Shown in pieces: positions 63,836-64,000 of a DNA stretch of 64,000 bases. The stretch's first letter is position 1, and every line of letters begins with the position of its first letter. A model generated the notes under the pieces. The model was not told where the DNA came from and searched no databases. It saw only the letters and a list, made by a program, of their open reading frames with translations. The position numbers and the translations under genes were made by a program. Source of the DNA: CAVXJN01 sp963773585 (GTDB lineage: Bacteria > Pseudomonadota > Gammaproteobacteria > JASBUN01); NCBI GenBank assembly GCA_963773585.1, contig CAVZBR010000004.1, positions 310,001-374,000 of the forward strand, read 5' to 3'.

Positions 63836-64000
63836 CTAGCTGGCCAGACGGTAGAGGGTATTGAGCAGCACGTTGGCGCCGTTTTCGATGTCTTCCCACG
63901 GCGTCCATTCCGCCGGCGAGTGGCTGCGGCCATCCTTGCTCGGCACGAACACCATGCCGGCCCGGGTCAGCGACGCCATCATCTGGGTGTCGTGGGCAGC
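63836..64000 (-). CDS. M20-family amidohydrolase (carbamoylase/allantoate type), C-terminal end
   Basis: Only the last 54 residues are inside the window. They match the C-terminus of zinc-dependent M20 amidohydrolases such as N-carbamoyl amino acid, beta-ureidopropionate and allantoate hydrolases: AAHDTQMMA (active-site His/Asp), MVFVPSKDGRSHSPAE with the metal His, and WEDIENGANVLL. First visible gene of the operon. Confidence 0.85.
   Translation of the reverse strand, partial: AAHDTQMMASLTRAGMVFVPSKDGRSHSPAEWTPWEDIENGANVLLNTLYRLAS

Overview
This 64 kb window is a piece of a GC-rich gammaproteobacterial chromosome. The main evidence is gene order: a divergent PBP1A gene, then pilMNOPQ-aroK-aroB-damX-like-hemE, a block typical of gammaproteobacteria such as pseudomonads and Chromatiales relatives. 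Other typical neighbours are tesA/ybbA-ybbP, pntAA-AB-B, priA-argS, and glnK-amtB beside ubiK and yifB. No plasmid, prophage, insertion sequence, CRISPR array, rRNA or tRNA was found. Two GC-rich intergenic tandem-repeat arrays interrupt otherwise ordinary core DNA.

Layout. 1-12.5 kb: partial PBP1A (divergent), the type IV pilus operon pilMNOPQ ending in a clear terminator, shikimate genes aroKB, a dGTPase, a small WGR-like protein, an ATPase-SPOR (DamX-like) protein and hemE. 12.5-24.6 kb: an HD-GYP protein, a DUF2914 protein, tesA with a start codon overlapping that of the divergent ybbA-ybbP ABC transporter, hprA-like dehydrogenase, hemH, a CBS+HPP gene pair, sdaA and a lipoprotein sugar-dehydrogenase-like protein. 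25-35 kb: a secreted repeat protein, a 129-bp tandem array running into the 3' end of gltD, gltD, a gltB interrupted by a +1 frameshift, sthA, a second array of about 80-bp units, and a fructosamine-kinase-like gene. 36-46 kb: an ExoIX-like nuclease with an HNH nuclease, the three-gene proton-translocating transhydrogenase, a cysteine-less DsrC/TusE relative, a region with a 32-bp palindrome and three DnaA boxes, priA, argS and an FtsN-like SPOR protein. 46-56.8 kb: an HIBADH-family reductase, divergent speA/speE (polyamines), fetAB, a CDGSH Fe-S protein, a TorF porin-glnK-amtB operon with recognisable sigma-54 and NtrC sites, ubiK and yifB.

56.8-64 kb, all on the minus strand, is the least ordinary part. 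A translationally coupled operon runs M20-family amidohydrolase (cut by the window edge), isochorismatase-family amidohydrolase, sodium:solute symporter, a 40-residue membrane protein missed by ordinary gene length cut-offs, and an aspartate-transcarbamylase-like enzyme that has lost its aspartate-binding motif. asnB follows, then hsp20 and carbamate kinase behind a perfect FNR box. My inference is a transport and degradation route for a carbamoylated (ureide-like) compound, in which a transcarbamylase and carbamate kinase could recover carbamoyl phosphate as ATP, ammonia and CO2. No enzyme in it can be assigned a substrate from sequence alone.

Nitrogen handling is a theme of the right half: amtB/glnK under NtrC-type control, gltBD, asnB, polyamine synthesis, and the ureide-like operon. 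The apparent frameshift in gltB should be checked against raw reads before any metabolic conclusion is drawn.
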